Assembly: GCA_019638805.1 (NCBI GenBank)
Contig: JAHBTA010000005.1
Location: 1 to 64,000 of the forward strand
DNA from: Microbacteriaceae bacterium
GTDB lineage: Bacteria > Actinomycetota > Actinomycetes > Actinomycetales > Microbacteriaceae
Reading direction: 5' to 3'
Length of the DNA stretch: 64,000 bases
Below the pieces are notes generated by a model that worked only from the letters and a program-made list of their open reading frames with translations, ran no database searches and was not told where the DNA came from. Positions 1 through 7,366 of the stretch are shown piece after piece (within the stretch, counting starts at the first letter, position 1; every line of letters starts with the position of its first letter). The translations under genes were made by a program, and so were the position numbers.

Positions 1-300
1 AGGGGATCGCAATTTCGTTCCCGGCGCATGGCCGCCGCACTGAACCGTCACGGCATGGTCGGCTCGATGGGCCGGGTCGCCTCCGCCGGCGACAACGCCG
101 CGATGGAATCCTTCCGGTCACTGCTGCAGAAGAACGTCCTCAACCAGCGCACCTGGTCGAGCCGGCAGGAACTGCGCCTCGCGATCGTCGTCTGGATCGA
201 ACGAAAGTATCACCGGCAACGTCCCCAGGACGCGCTCGGCGGATTGACGCCCACCGAGTTCGAAGCCAAACTAGCCCAGCCGCGAACCCTCGCAGCCTAA
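1..300 (+). mobile_element. IS3-family transposase (OrfB), C-terminal part, cut by window edge
   Basis: Frame 1 is open from the first base and ends at the TAA at 298-300. It encodes the last third of an rve-type (DDE) integrase core: the context around HGMVGSMGR, then GDNAAMESF with the catalytic Glu, then a QRPQDALGGLTPTEF tail typical of IS3 OrfB. The first methionine (base 28) lies inside the domain, so it is not a start; the gene begins outside the window. Known family role: cut-and-paste transposition with OrfA. Whether the element is intact cannot be judged from here. Confidence 0.88.
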
Positions 301-343
301 CCAGAAACTGTCACCAGCTCCTGCACCAGACCCCACCCCGATT
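301..343. repeat. Probable right terminal region of the IS3-type element
   Basis: IS3 elements end within a few tens of bases of the OrfB stop. The bases just after the stop (CAGAAACTGTCACC and on to the run of C near 330-337) are where the right inverted repeat should lie. The left end is outside the window, so neither the repeat nor a target duplication can be verified. From here to 418 I see no gene. Confidence 0.3.
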
Positions 344-418
344 GGGATGAAGTCCTGCGTGGGCAATTGTGGCAAACACAACGGCCTCAAGACCGGACAC
401 CGCCGTAGTCATCAAATG

Positions 419-877
419 TCAGAGCCCATGAAGCTTTCTACGGAGCCACCCCCAGGCGAGGGGGCCCTTCCTCCGTCCTTCAGGGTCGGCGAGGATTGCG
501 CGCAATTGTGGGTACGCACTGGCATCTAAGCGGTCGAGCTCGTGCCGGTAAGCCGCAGTCGACGCCTGGGATACCATGGCACCGCGCCAAAACGTCCATG
601 TGTTGTCCGTTACGCGCCCGATTCTGCGCAGGTCCGCCTCGTCTTCGCAAAGTTGGAAGTAGGCGCGTATCACCAGCCGGTCAGAGTGGTGAGTCCCATC
701 GCCGATCGCAAACTTGGCGGTCCGCCGGTCCATGAGTTCCCAATAGCGTTGGACATACAACAACTCGAACTCTCGGTGCATCGCGCGGCTGTGGAACAGG
801 AGCTGCCAGGCGGCGAAGATGATTGCGAGGGCGGTGAGTACCTGGACGACAACACCAAGTGCTGCCAGCGGGTCCAT
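419..877 (-). CDS. Small membrane-anchored protein of unknown function
   Basis: A 152-residue protein if started at the ATG at 877, which puts one hydrophobic segment (about residues 5-26) at the very N-terminus, followed by a soluble helical region rich in Arg, Glu and Trp. An in-frame start at 940 would add 21 polar residues before the membrane segment and is less likely. I do not recognise the family; it resembles single-pass proteins often seen in accessory regions. It sits beside the transposase end and looks less GC-rich than the genes to the right, which suggests acquired DNA. Function unknown. Confidence 0.55.
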   Translation of the reverse strand: MDPLAALGVVVQVLTALAIIFAAWQLLFHSRAMHREFELLYVQRYWELMDRRTAKFAIGDGTHHSDRLVIRAYFQLCEDEADLRRIGRVTDNTWTFWRGAMVSQASTAAYRHELDRLDASAYPQLRAILADPEGRRKGPLAWGWLRRKLHGL

Positions 878-1009
878 TATCGTCGATTCCAAGCTCTCGG
901 GTTCGATTGCTACCGTATCGCAACGTTCACGTGACGACACAAGACCAGAGCGTCGCGTAAGAGTCTGCCTGGCTACGAGGCGGGTCGCGGCGAACGTGCC
1001 GGCCCGTCC

Positions 1010-1474
1010 TCACCCCGCCTTCTCGCACCTCCACCCGTCCGGCATCCGCCCCGTGGCGATGATGTCCTGCAAGCGCACGGTCGCCTCGGGAGCCAGCACG
1101 GCATCCGCCTGCGGGTAGATGACGGGTCCCTCCTTGGAGTTGTGGTTGTCGAGCATGGCCAGCAGGCCGCGGCAGGTGTCCTGGCGTTCGCGGGGTGAGG
1201 CGTCGGAGGCGAGCATGCGCTCGATGCCGTCCATGGCATCCCACAGCTCGCCGTGTTCGCGCAGCATGACGAAGACGGGCATGGTCATGCCGGCGTCTTT
1301 GAGGGGTGGGAAGAGGAACTCCTCCTCGAGGTAGATGTGTCGGCGCAGGGCCTCCATCGCGCGCAGCAGCGGGGCCGGATCGCCGGTGGCTCCGGCGGCC
1401 ACGTAGTCCTCGATACCTCCGTCGATCTCGCGGTGCTCGCGCTCGAGTGCCTGGGAGAGGGTTCCTTCCGTCAT
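1010..1474 (-). CDS. Hemerythrin HHE cation-binding domain protein
   Basis: A 154-residue protein. Its helical bundle carries the metal-ligand pattern of HHE hemerythrins: His14 in EREHREID, His46 and Glu50 in RRHIYLEEE, His74 in LREHGELW, and His111/Glu115 in LDNHNSKEG. The family holds a di-iron centre that binds O2 or NO, or serves iron handling and stress sensing. The start at 1474 has a good ribosome site (GAAGGAG) at proper spacing; a start 27 bases upstream would skip it. It is divergent from the NERD gene. With the nitrogen-oxide genes further right, an NO or oxygen role is plausible but only inferred. Confidence 0.85.
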   Translation of the reverse strand: MTEGTLSQALEREHREIDGGIEDYVAAGATGDPAPLLRAMEALRRHIYLEEEFLFPPLKDAGMTMPVFVMLREHGELWDAMDGIERMLASDASPRERQDTCRGLLAMLDNHNSKEGPVIYPQADAVLAPEATVRLQDIIATGRMPDGWRCEKAG

Positions 1475-1593
1475 GGGGTGCTCCTTCGGTTCTGTTCCCA
1501 TTGTCGCGCGCGCTGCCGCCGCGAACTGGGGACTGCGCGCAAACCGACGTGAGCGCTAGCGTGCACGCGACTCGCAGAGCACAGGGGGTATGC

Positions 1594-2244
1594 GTGAGCA
1601 ATCAGCAGGGAAAGGCCGGCGCGTCCGCGCGCCGGGAGTACGAGCGGCGCCGCGATCGGGACGAGGCTCGGCTTCGCCGCGACTGGGGGCGGCTGGGCGG
1701 CGTCGCTGTAGCGCTGTCGGGGGAGCGGCAGAGCACCCGCGCCTGGGCCACGGGTGCTGTGGGCGAGGAGCGTGTGGGGGCGCGCCTTGATGCGATCGAA
1801 TCCACGACGATTCGCGTGCTGCACGACCGCCGCATACCCGGCAGCAAGGCAAACATCGACCATCTGGTCGTCACGCCGGGAGGTGTCTGGGTGATCGACA
1901 CCAAGCGGTACAGGGGGCGGCCCCAACTGCGCGTCGAGGGCGGCATCCTACGCCCCCGTATCGAGAAGCTGGTGATCGGCGGCCGGGACAAGACGAAGCT
2001 CGTCGAGCAGGTGCAGTGGCAGGTGGGTCACGTTCGGGAGGCGGTGGGCGACATCCCCGTCATCGGAGCCCTCTGCTTCGTCGACTCCGACTGGCCGCTG
2101 CTGGGCAGTGCATTCGCGGTCCGCGACGTCGAGGTGCTGTGGCCGAGGAAGCTGGTGTCCCGGCTGACCGCGTCGCTCGGCGCGGTCGACGTTGATGCGA
2201 CCACGGGGCTGCTGACGGCGCGATTCCGCAGCGCGACCCGCTGA
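1594..2244 (+). CDS. NERD domain protein (nuclease-related domain)
   Basis: A 216-residue protein. After a basic, Arg/Glu-rich N-terminal helix (about 1-45) comes a NERD domain (about 55-150): GAVGEERVGARLD, then SKANIDHLVVTPGGVWVIDTKRYRG. The Glu, the Asp of IDH and the DTK triad match the restriction-endonuclease-like core of this family. NERD proteins are thought to process or bind DNA. The GTG at 1594 is preferred because GGGGG lies just upstream and the open frame further upstream is antisense to the hemerythrin gene. A role in DNA metabolism or defence is inferred from the family and the nearby toxin-antitoxin genes. Confidence 0.8.
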   Translation: MSNQQGKAGASARREYERRRDRDEARLRRDWGRLGGVAVALSGERQSTRAWATGAVGEERVGARLDAIESTTIRVLHDRRIPGSKANIDHLVVTPGGVWVIDTKRYRGRPQLRVEGGILRPRIEKLVIGGRDKTKLVEQVQWQVGHVREAVGDIPVIGALCFVDSDWPLLGSAFAVRDVEVLWPRKLVSRLTASLGAVDVDATTGLLTARFRSATR

Positions 2245-2281
2245 CGGGTTTGTCGACGTGTCGCAGTTCACCGAGGACGAC

Positions 2282-3058
2282 TCAGCCCAATTGATCGAGC
2301 AACCGTGAACCGATCAGCTCGCCGGCGAGATCGAGATCGTAACCGTCAGGCCAGTTGGCGACGAGCGGATCGAGGTCGGTCCGGAAGCCTCGGCTCGCCA
2401 GTTTGCGCGCAAGGTTCTCACGAGCGCTTGCGGCCGTGAGTCCCGTCGGCCGGTAAACGTCAAAGGCCGTGATGATTTCCGCGGGGTCAAGCTTCAGAAG
2501 TTCAAGGGCAAGCCAGAGGTCGAAGAGATCGCGCCCCTTGGCGCGCTGGTAGAGGGCACGGATCTTGGTAGCAATGAGTTCGACAGGCTGAAAGGTCAGC
2601 ACGTCGGCACCGCCCGCCCACCAACTCGACTCGACATTGTGCTCGTGACGCAGGAGCGGCAGCGCGGGGGAACGTTCATGAGTGTTGACTTCGACCTTGA
2701 TCCGTAGGGGCACGCCGCTTGAGGCCATCCCGCGCCAATAGACCTTTGGGTGCTCGCTGACGCGGGTGCGGACTTCGAATCCCAGACTTTCGCCGAGGTG
2801 CGTGAGCGCCCGAGTCAGCCGTGCTATGCCACTGCCCGTCCGTCGCACGTAGTCAAGGTCCTCGCTGTAGCGGAACGGTTGCGGCAGGTGCAGCTTATGC
2901 AGGGCAGTACCTCCCCGGAACACAAGCTCCTCACCGAGGTACTCGTGGCTGGCGATCGCGCAGATCGCTCGTGAGAGGAGGAGATCCTGTTCGACTTGCT
3001 CCAGCGTTGGCCAGGGCCGCCGCACGCCCCAGGCGGTAATCGCGGCTTCCGGGATCAC
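2282..3058 (-). CDS. abiEii: AbiEii/AbiGii-family nucleotidyltransferase toxin
   Basis: A 258-residue protein of the type IV toxin family. It has the nucleotidyltransferase core: FRGGTALHK followed by YSEDLDYV (GG/S motif and D-x-D metal site), a KVEVN strand with the third acidic position, and the motif around KIRALYQRAKGRDLFDLW. AbiEii toxins block growth by transferring nucleotides to RNA targets and give abortive phage resistance. The gene starts with GTG at 3058, whose G is also the last base of the antitoxin TAG, so the pair is translationally coupled (one-base overlap). Confidence 0.9.
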   Translation of the reverse strand: MIPEAAITAWGVRRPWPTLEQVEQDLLLSRAICAIASHEYLGEELVFRGGTALHKLHLPQPFRYSEDLDYVRRTGSGIARLTRALTHLGESLGFEVRTRVSEHPKVYWRGMASSGVPLRIKVEVNTHERSPALPLLRHEHNVESSWWAGGADVLTFQPVELIATKIRALYQRAKGRDLFDLWLALELLKLDPAEIITAFDVYRPTGLTAASARENLARKLASRGFRTDLDPLVANWPDGYDLDLAGELIGSRLLDQLG

Positions 3059-3867
3059 TACGACTCCTCGTCGATTTCGGCGTTGACCCGAATCATCCAG
3101 TTCGCATCGAGATAACCGCGGTCCGGACTGGAGGGGTCTAGAAGCGACGGCGAAGCGACCGCGTCGCGTACCGCGTCGCGGAGGGCATCTAGGTCGACGT
3201 CATTCCAACCGAATCGTTCCAGTACGAAGCCGATGCGGCGTCCAGCAGCGGCGGGAAACGATCGTGTGAGCGCTGTGAGGGAGGAGCCGTCGAAGTCGGC
3301 CCGGCCCGCAAGCTCGACGATGGCAGTCGTGGCGTTGTCAATACCAGCCGCGCGCTCGACGTCATCGGCAATGTCGAGCATGGTCGCGGCGACGGTCGAG
3401 ACACGAGCCGTGCCCGAGCGTGTCGGGTGCTCGACAATCGGGATACGCGTTACGTCTCTCTGCGCGAACACGAAGCGGGTGCGTCCAACGACCCTGTCGC
3501 GCATCTGACGGTCGACCGCGACCTGGAACACTTGCGGCGCCTGGTGCCCCGCACCGTACAGGGCGGCCGCGCTGAGCCAACCGACGTAATATCCGATGCC
3601 GCGATGTCGCATCATCGCGTCAACGATCTCGATGCCTTGGGGAGCTCCCCAGGTTCGGTATTCGGGTGGTACTGGGATCCACAGTCCGCGGGTTGGGGAT
3701 ACCCACTCGTTTCGGCGCGAAGGCGCGTGCAGTCGGCGGCGAACCTGATCCTCGGGCACGTCGAGCAACTGGGCGATCTCGGCGCCGGTCAACGCCGAGC
3801 GGCCGTGCGCGAGCGCCCAGTCTGCGAGTTCTGGTGCGCGCGGCGATGCCCCGGTGAAGTTGTCCAT
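3058..3867 (-). CDS. abiEi: AbiEi-family antitoxin / autorepressor
   Basis: A 269-residue protein starting at MDNFTGASPR. It has an N-terminal winged helix (about 10-60, with LTGAEIAQLLDVPEDQVRRRL) and a longer C-terminal domain of the AbiEi type. AbiEi antitoxins repress their own promoter by binding inverted repeats and counter the toxin without a stable complex. No clear ribosome site precedes the ATG at 3867, so leaderless translation or a GTG a few codons upstream are alternatives. A perfect inverted repeat lies 11 bases upstream of the start. The stop overlaps the toxin start. Confidence 0.85.
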   Translation of the reverse strand: MDNFTGASPRAPELADWALAHGRSALTGAEIAQLLDVPEDQVRRRLHAPSRRNEWVSPTRGLWIPVPPEYRTWGAPQGIEIVDAMMRHRGIGYYVGWLSAAALYGAGHQAPQVFQVAVDRQMRDRVVGRTRFVFAQRDVTRIPIVEHPTRSGTARVSTVAATMLDIADDVERAAGIDNATTAIVELAGRADFDGSSLTALTRSFPAAAGRRIGFVLERFGWNDVDLDALRDAVRDAVASPSLLDPSSPDRGYLDANWMIRVNAEIDEES

Positions 3868-3877
3868 ATTGACAACC

Positions 3878-3894
3878 GTCACAGGAAATGTGAC
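3878..3894. promoter_or_regulatory. Inverted repeat, probable AbiEi operator
   Basis: Perfect repeat GTCACA-N5-TGTGAC, 11 bases upstream of the abiEi ATG. Its place in the promoter fits the autorepression known for AbiEi antitoxins. Binding by this protein is inferred. Confidence 0.55.
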
Positions 3895-3962
3895 GTTCTG
3901 CAATATTGAATGCGTCACTCTGACATCCGCGTCATCGCGCGAGCGGATGACTTGGATGATTC

Positions 3963-3981
3963 GTACGTATGATGTACGTAC
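3963..3981. promoter_or_regulatory. Inverted repeat, probable TacA-type operator with -10 element
   Basis: Perfect repeat GTACGT-N7-ACGTAC directly before the ribosome site (GGGAGG, 3983-3988) of the antitoxin gene. A TATGAT -10-like hexamer (3968-3973) sits inside the spacer, so binding here should block transcription. Ribbon-helix-helix antitoxins typically autoregulate through such sites. Confidence 0.55.
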
Positions 3982-3993
3982 AGGGAGGCGCAC

Positions 3994-4293
3994 ATGTCCG
4001 ACGCAGCAACCGAACTTCGCGTGAGCAAGAGCCAGCGGATCAACCTCCGGGCGACCGCTCGGCAGGAGGCGGTGCTGCGCCAGGCGGCAGAGGCAACCGA
4101 TCGCACCCTGACCGACTTCATCCTGAGCAGTGCGGTGGAACAGGCGCACCGGGTACTGGCCGATCGTCGCTGGTTCAGCGCGACCGATGCCCAGTACGAA
4201 GAGTTTCTTCGGCTGCTCGATGAGCCTCTCCCGTCGACGGCACGGTTCGACCGGCTGTTCTCCCGCGCATCCCGCTTCGCCGACGCTGGATGA
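3994..4293 (+). CDS. DUF1778/TacA-type ribbon-helix-helix antitoxin
   Basis: A 99-residue protein. The N-terminal ribbon-helix-helix segment (about 12-55: SKSQRINLRATARQEAVLRQAA, then TDRTLTDFILSSAVEQA) matches DUF1778 antitoxins. The C-terminal tail (WFSATDAQYEEFLRLLDEP) is the region that usually wraps around and neutralises a GNAT toxin. A strong ribosome site (GGGAGG) sits 5 bases before the ATG. Its stop overlaps the toxin start by 4 bases. It probably represses its own operon at the palindrome just upstream. Confidence 0.88.
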   Translation: MSDAATELRVSKSQRINLRATARQEAVLRQAAEATDRTLTDFILSSAVEQAHRVLADRRWFSATDAQYEEFLRLLDEPLPSTARFDRLFSRASRFADAG

Positions 4294-4793
4294 TGCGGCT
4301 CAGTCCTCCGCGCAGACTTCAGAAATCAGACACCCGGCTCGGGTTCAACAGCGGGGCGCCGGACCTTGACGAGTGGTTCGTCAAGTACAGCTGGGAGAAC
4401 CAGGCCGCCAACAATGCGATCACCTACGTCGTCACCGATCGCGATCGTGTCGTTGCCTACTACTCGCTCACCATGGCGGCGATTTCGAAGTCGACCGCGC
4501 CCGCTGCGCTGCTGAAAGGGAGCCGACCCGCGCAGATCCCCTGCATACTCCTGGCGCGGCTCGCGGTCGACGTGCAGTATTCGGGTCAGGGACTGGGCTG
4601 GGAGCTGCTGCGCGATGCCCTGCTGCGGTCGGTCGGTCTCAGTGAGAGCATCGGCGCTGTCGCCGTGCTGGTTCACTGCCGTGACGACTCCGCGCGGCGG
4701 TTCTATCTGCACAACGGCGACTTCATCCCGTCACCGGTCGACGAGTTGCACCTCGTCGCTCCGATGAAGGCCCTGCGTTCCTATGTGGACTGA
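4290..4793 (+). CDS. TacT-like GNAT acetyltransferase toxin
   Basis: A 167-residue GNAT protein. It has the acetyl-CoA loop QYSGQGLGWELLRDAL (Q-x-x-G-x-G) at about 98-113 and the late RRFYLHNGDF segment typical of TacT toxins, which acetylate aminoacyl-tRNA and stop translation. It follows its antitoxin with an ATGA overlap; a second ATG (4293) directly follows the first. It ends 2 bases from the stop of the convergent TetR gene. The length is normal for the family and I see no missing catalytic segment. Confidence 0.88.
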   Translation: MMRLSPPRRLQKSDTRLGFNSGAPDLDEWFVKYSWENQAANNAITYVVTDRDRVVAYYSLTMAAISKSTAPAALLKGSRPAQIPCILLARLAVDVQYSGQGLGWELLRDALLRSVGLSESIGAVAVLVHCRDDSARRFYLHNGDFIPSPVDELHLVAPMKALRSYVD

Positions 4794-4795
4794 GT

Positions 4796-5395
4796 TCAGC
4801 GGCCGGTGTCGGCGTTCAGATGAAGTTGCACGGCCGGGGCCGTACGGGCGACGAGCTCATCGAAACCCAGGTCGGGCAGGGGAGGAATCCGCGCGAGGTG
4901 ACGCACGCACGCCACCCCGAGCAGGTGAGCCATCGCCAGGGTGAGACCGGTCCGGCTCGGGCCGAGGAGGTGGTCGAACGCGGGTGCGGTCGTCACCCCC
5001 AGGACCAGGTCGCGGATCCGGTCGCCGCCGGCCTCGTCGCCGAGCGCTGATCGGGTGAGCGCCCGCATCTGCGCTCCGCTGTCCGGATGCTCCCACATAC
5101 CGAGGTACCAGCGGGTGATGCGTTCGCCGAGGCGCTCGACGGGCCCGGGGAGCACGGCCGCGAACGCCTCGCCCGCGCCCACGGGGAGCTCGAGGGTGGC
5201 GGCGAAAAGTCCGCGCTTGTTGCCGAAGTAGTGCGAGAGCAGGGCGACGTCAACGCCGGCCGCTCGGGCGATCGACCGGAGCGTCGCACCCGAGAAACCG
5301 GTGGACGCGAACTCCTGGCGAGCGGCCGCGAGTATCGCCTCTCGATTGCCACCGCCGTCGCGCGGTCTGCCGGTGCGTCCGCCTCGCGTCATCAT
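4796..5395 (-). CDS. TetR-family transcriptional regulator
   Basis: A 199-residue protein with an N-terminal TetR helix-turn-helix: REAILAAARQEFASTGFSGATL, then IARAAGVDVALLSHYFGNKRGLF (about 18-63). The ligand-binding C-terminal domain is of the common actinobacterial type. Two ATGs in tandem (5395, 5392) are equivalent starts. It is transcribed away from the HXXEE-NnrS-nirK-P450 run, and repeated GTTGA elements lie in the 110-base gap. It is therefore a candidate local regulator of the nitrite-reductase operon; its ligand is unknown. Confidence 0.88.
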   Translation of the reverse strand: MMTRGGRTGRPRDGGGNREAILAAARQEFASTGFSGATLRSIARAAGVDVALLSHYFGNKRGLFAATLELPVGAGEAFAAVLPGPVERLGERITRWYLGMWEHPDSGAQMRALTRSALGDEAGGDRIRDLVLGVTTAPAFDHLLGPSRTGLTLAMAHLLGVACVRHLARIPPLPDLGFDELVARTAPAVQLHLNADTGR

Positions 5396-5413
5396 GCGGG
5401 AAGTCTAACCGAG

Positions 5414-5447
5414 ATTCAACAAGCGTTGACATCATCGAGCGTTGAAT
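5414..5447. promoter_or_regulatory. Operator-like repeat cluster between tetR and the nirK run
   Basis: The cluster holds TCAAC-N4-GTTGA (5416-5429) and a second GTTGAAT (5441-5447) that pairs with ATTCAAC (5414-5420). The octamer AGCGTTGA also recurs directly, 16 bases apart (5422 and 5438). Its location between divergent genes and its symmetry suit a TetR operator. Confidence 0.5.
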
Positions 5448-5505
5448 TCATACTGGGTTCGGAGCGTCGTCGAGAGGCAGACGTCGTCGGGAGGCAGAGG
5501 GAAGC

Positions 5506-6258
5506 ATGTTCACCGTCTTCGAACTCGAGTGGCCGTGGATCGGGCTCGGCGCCGCGGTCGTGCTGCTCATCGTGATGTTCGCGACGAACGCGCTCCGCTC
5601 GGCGCCGACCGTGTCGCGCTGGAAGGACCCGGCGTGGCTGGGCTGGCTCGCGGTCGCGGTCTACCTGCTGCACAACTTCGAGGAGTACGGCGTCTCGGCC
5701 CTCGGGGTGCGCAACGCGTTCCCCGACGAGATGTGCTCGCTGCTCGGGCTCGGCGGGTATCCCGGTTGCCCGATCCCGCCCGACTTCTTCCTCTACGTCA
5801 ACCTGACCCTGATCTGGCTGGTCGCACCGATGTGCGCCATCCTCGCCCGCCGGTGGGTCGTGTTCGGGTTCGTCTTCTACAGCATCGTCGTCGTCAACGC
5901 GCTGGTCCACATCGGCGGAGCGATCGCGACTCGCTCCTACAACCCCGGGCTGGTCACCGCGATCGTGCTGTTCCTGCCCGCGTCGATCTGGGCGGGGCGG
6001 GTCCTCCTGCGGCACCGCGACCCGCGGCTCGGGTGGTGGCGGCTGGTCGTCATCGTGGTGCTCGGCGCCGTCGCCAACGGCTTCCTGATGCTCACCCTCA
6101 TGCTCTTCACCCACGGGGTCATCCCGGCGGTGCTGCTCAACGCGCTTCAGGTCTTCAACGCGTCACTGCTGCTGATCGTGGGCGGGCTGCTGCAACGGCG
6201 CCTGCCTCGACCCGCTGCGCCCGCCAGCCCCACGACGACGGGCGCGGTAACGTCGTAG
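5506..6258 (+). CDS. HXXEE-domain integral membrane protein
   Basis: A 250-residue protein with about six to seven predicted membrane spans. It carries the family signature His-Asn-Phe-Glu-Glu in YLLHNFEEYG (about residue 64) and a later His in NALVHIGGAI, with YNPG following, as in the HXXEE family. The function of this family is not established; the conserved His/Glu suggest metal or substrate chemistry in the membrane. It is first in a co-directional run with the NnrS-like protein (one base between stop and next start), the NirK fusion and the P450, so a part in nitrogen-oxide metabolism is inferred. Confidence 0.75.
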   Translation: MFTVFELEWPWIGLGAAVVLLIVMFATNALRSAPTVSRWKDPAWLGWLAVAVYLLHNFEEYGVSALGVRNAFPDEMCSLLGLGGYPGCPIPPDFFLYVNLTLIWLVAPMCAILARRWVVFGFVFYSIVVVNALVHIGGAIATRSYNPGLVTAIVLFLPASIWAGRVLLRHRDPRLGWWRLVVIVVLGAVANGFLMLTLMLFTHGVIPAVLLNALQVFNASLLLIVGGLLQRRLPRPAAPASPTTTGAVTS

Positions 6259-6259
6259 T

Positions 6260-7366
6260 GTGCGACCCGAGCGCTCCGGTCTACGGCTGGCGTTGATCGC
6301 GCCGGCCGGTATCACCATGGTGCTCGGCCTGTATGCGGGGCTGCTGCTCATCGGGGTTCCGCTCCCGGTGCTCACCGCACGACTCGCCGAGGTGCACGCG
6401 CCGCTGCTGGTGTTCGGCTTCGTCGGAACGCTCGTCTCGCTCGAGCGCGCCGTCGCACTGCGGGCCCGGTGGGCGTACGCGGCACCGCTGCTGCTCGTCG
6501 CCGGAGCGTTCGTCACCCTGACCCCGGCACCGCTCGTCGTCGGGCCGGCGCTGGTGCTGCTCGGCATGCTCGTGCACGCCGCGCAGTACCTGGCGATCTG
6601 GCGCCGGCAGCCGATGACCGCCACCTCCATCCAGGCGCTCGGGGCGACCGCGGGCGCAGCGGCGGCGCTCGTGTGGTGCTCGGGAGTCTCCGTCGCATCC
6701 CTGGTCACCCTGCTCGCCGCGTTCCTCGTGCTGACGATCGCGGGGGAGCGCCTCGAACTCGCCCGCATCGCGATCACCGGCATCGCACCCGAGCGGATGC
6801 TGTTCGCGCTCTCCCTGGCCCTCACCCTGGCCGCGCTGCTGGCTATCACCTCCCCGGCGGTGGCCGTGCCCGCTGCCGGGGTCCTGCTGATCCTCATGGT
6901 CGCCTGGCTGCTGCGCTACGACGTCGCGCGGGTGACGGTGTGCCACGAGGGGCTGCCGCGGTACGTCGCGGTGTGTCTGCTCACCGGGTACGGCTGGCTG
7001 ATCGTCGCCGGCGCCGCCTGGCTGCTCGGCGGATCGCGCACCGAGGGGGCGCTCTACGACGCGGCCACCCACGCGGTGTTCCTCGGCTTCGTGATCACGA
7101 TGATCATGGCGCACGCGCCCATCATCCTGCCCGCCGTGCTGCAACTGACCATCCCGTACCACCCGGTCATGTACCTGCCCGTCGCGCTGCTGCATGCCGG
7201 ACTGCTCGTGCGCGTCGTCGGCGGGGACGCCTGGGGGATCGTGCCCGCCCTGCCGATCGGCGGGGCGCTGTCGGCGGTGGCGATCGTGCTGTTCGCGATC
7301 ACCGTCGTCACGCTCACCGTGCGCGCCCGGCGAACCACGGGGGAGGTGGCGCATGTCGCGGCGTAA
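6260..7366 (+). CDS. NnrS-like polytopic membrane protein
   Basis: A 368-residue, very hydrophobic protein with about ten to twelve spans and GTG start. Conserved-looking His residues sit at membrane edges: EVHAPLLVFGFVGTL near the N-terminus, then ATHAVFLGFVITMIMAHAP and the PYHPVMYLPVALLHAG segment near the C-terminus. This resembles NnrS proteins, haem- and copper-containing membrane proteins linked to NO tolerance in denitrifiers. The similarity is judged by eye; it may instead be a NirK-associated family without haem. It ends 14 bases inside the start of the NirK fusion gene, indicating tight coupling. Confidence 0.55.
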   Translation: MRPERSGLRLALIAPAGITMVLGLYAGLLLIGVPLPVLTARLAEVHAPLLVFGFVGTLVSLERAVALRARWAYAAPLLLVAGAFVTLTPAPLVVGPALVLLGMLVHAAQYLAIWRRQPMTATSIQALGATAGAAAALVWCSGVSVASLVTLLAAFLVLTIAGERLELARIAITGIAPERMLFALSLALTLAALLAITSPAVAVPAAGVLLILMVAWLLRYDVARVTVCHEGLPRYVAVCLLTGYGWLIVAGAAWLLGGSRTEGALYDAATHAVFLGFVITMIMAHAPIILPAVLQLTIPYHPVMYLPVALLHAGLLVRVVGGDAWGIVPALPIGGALSAVAIVLFAITVVTLTVRARRTTGEVAHVAA

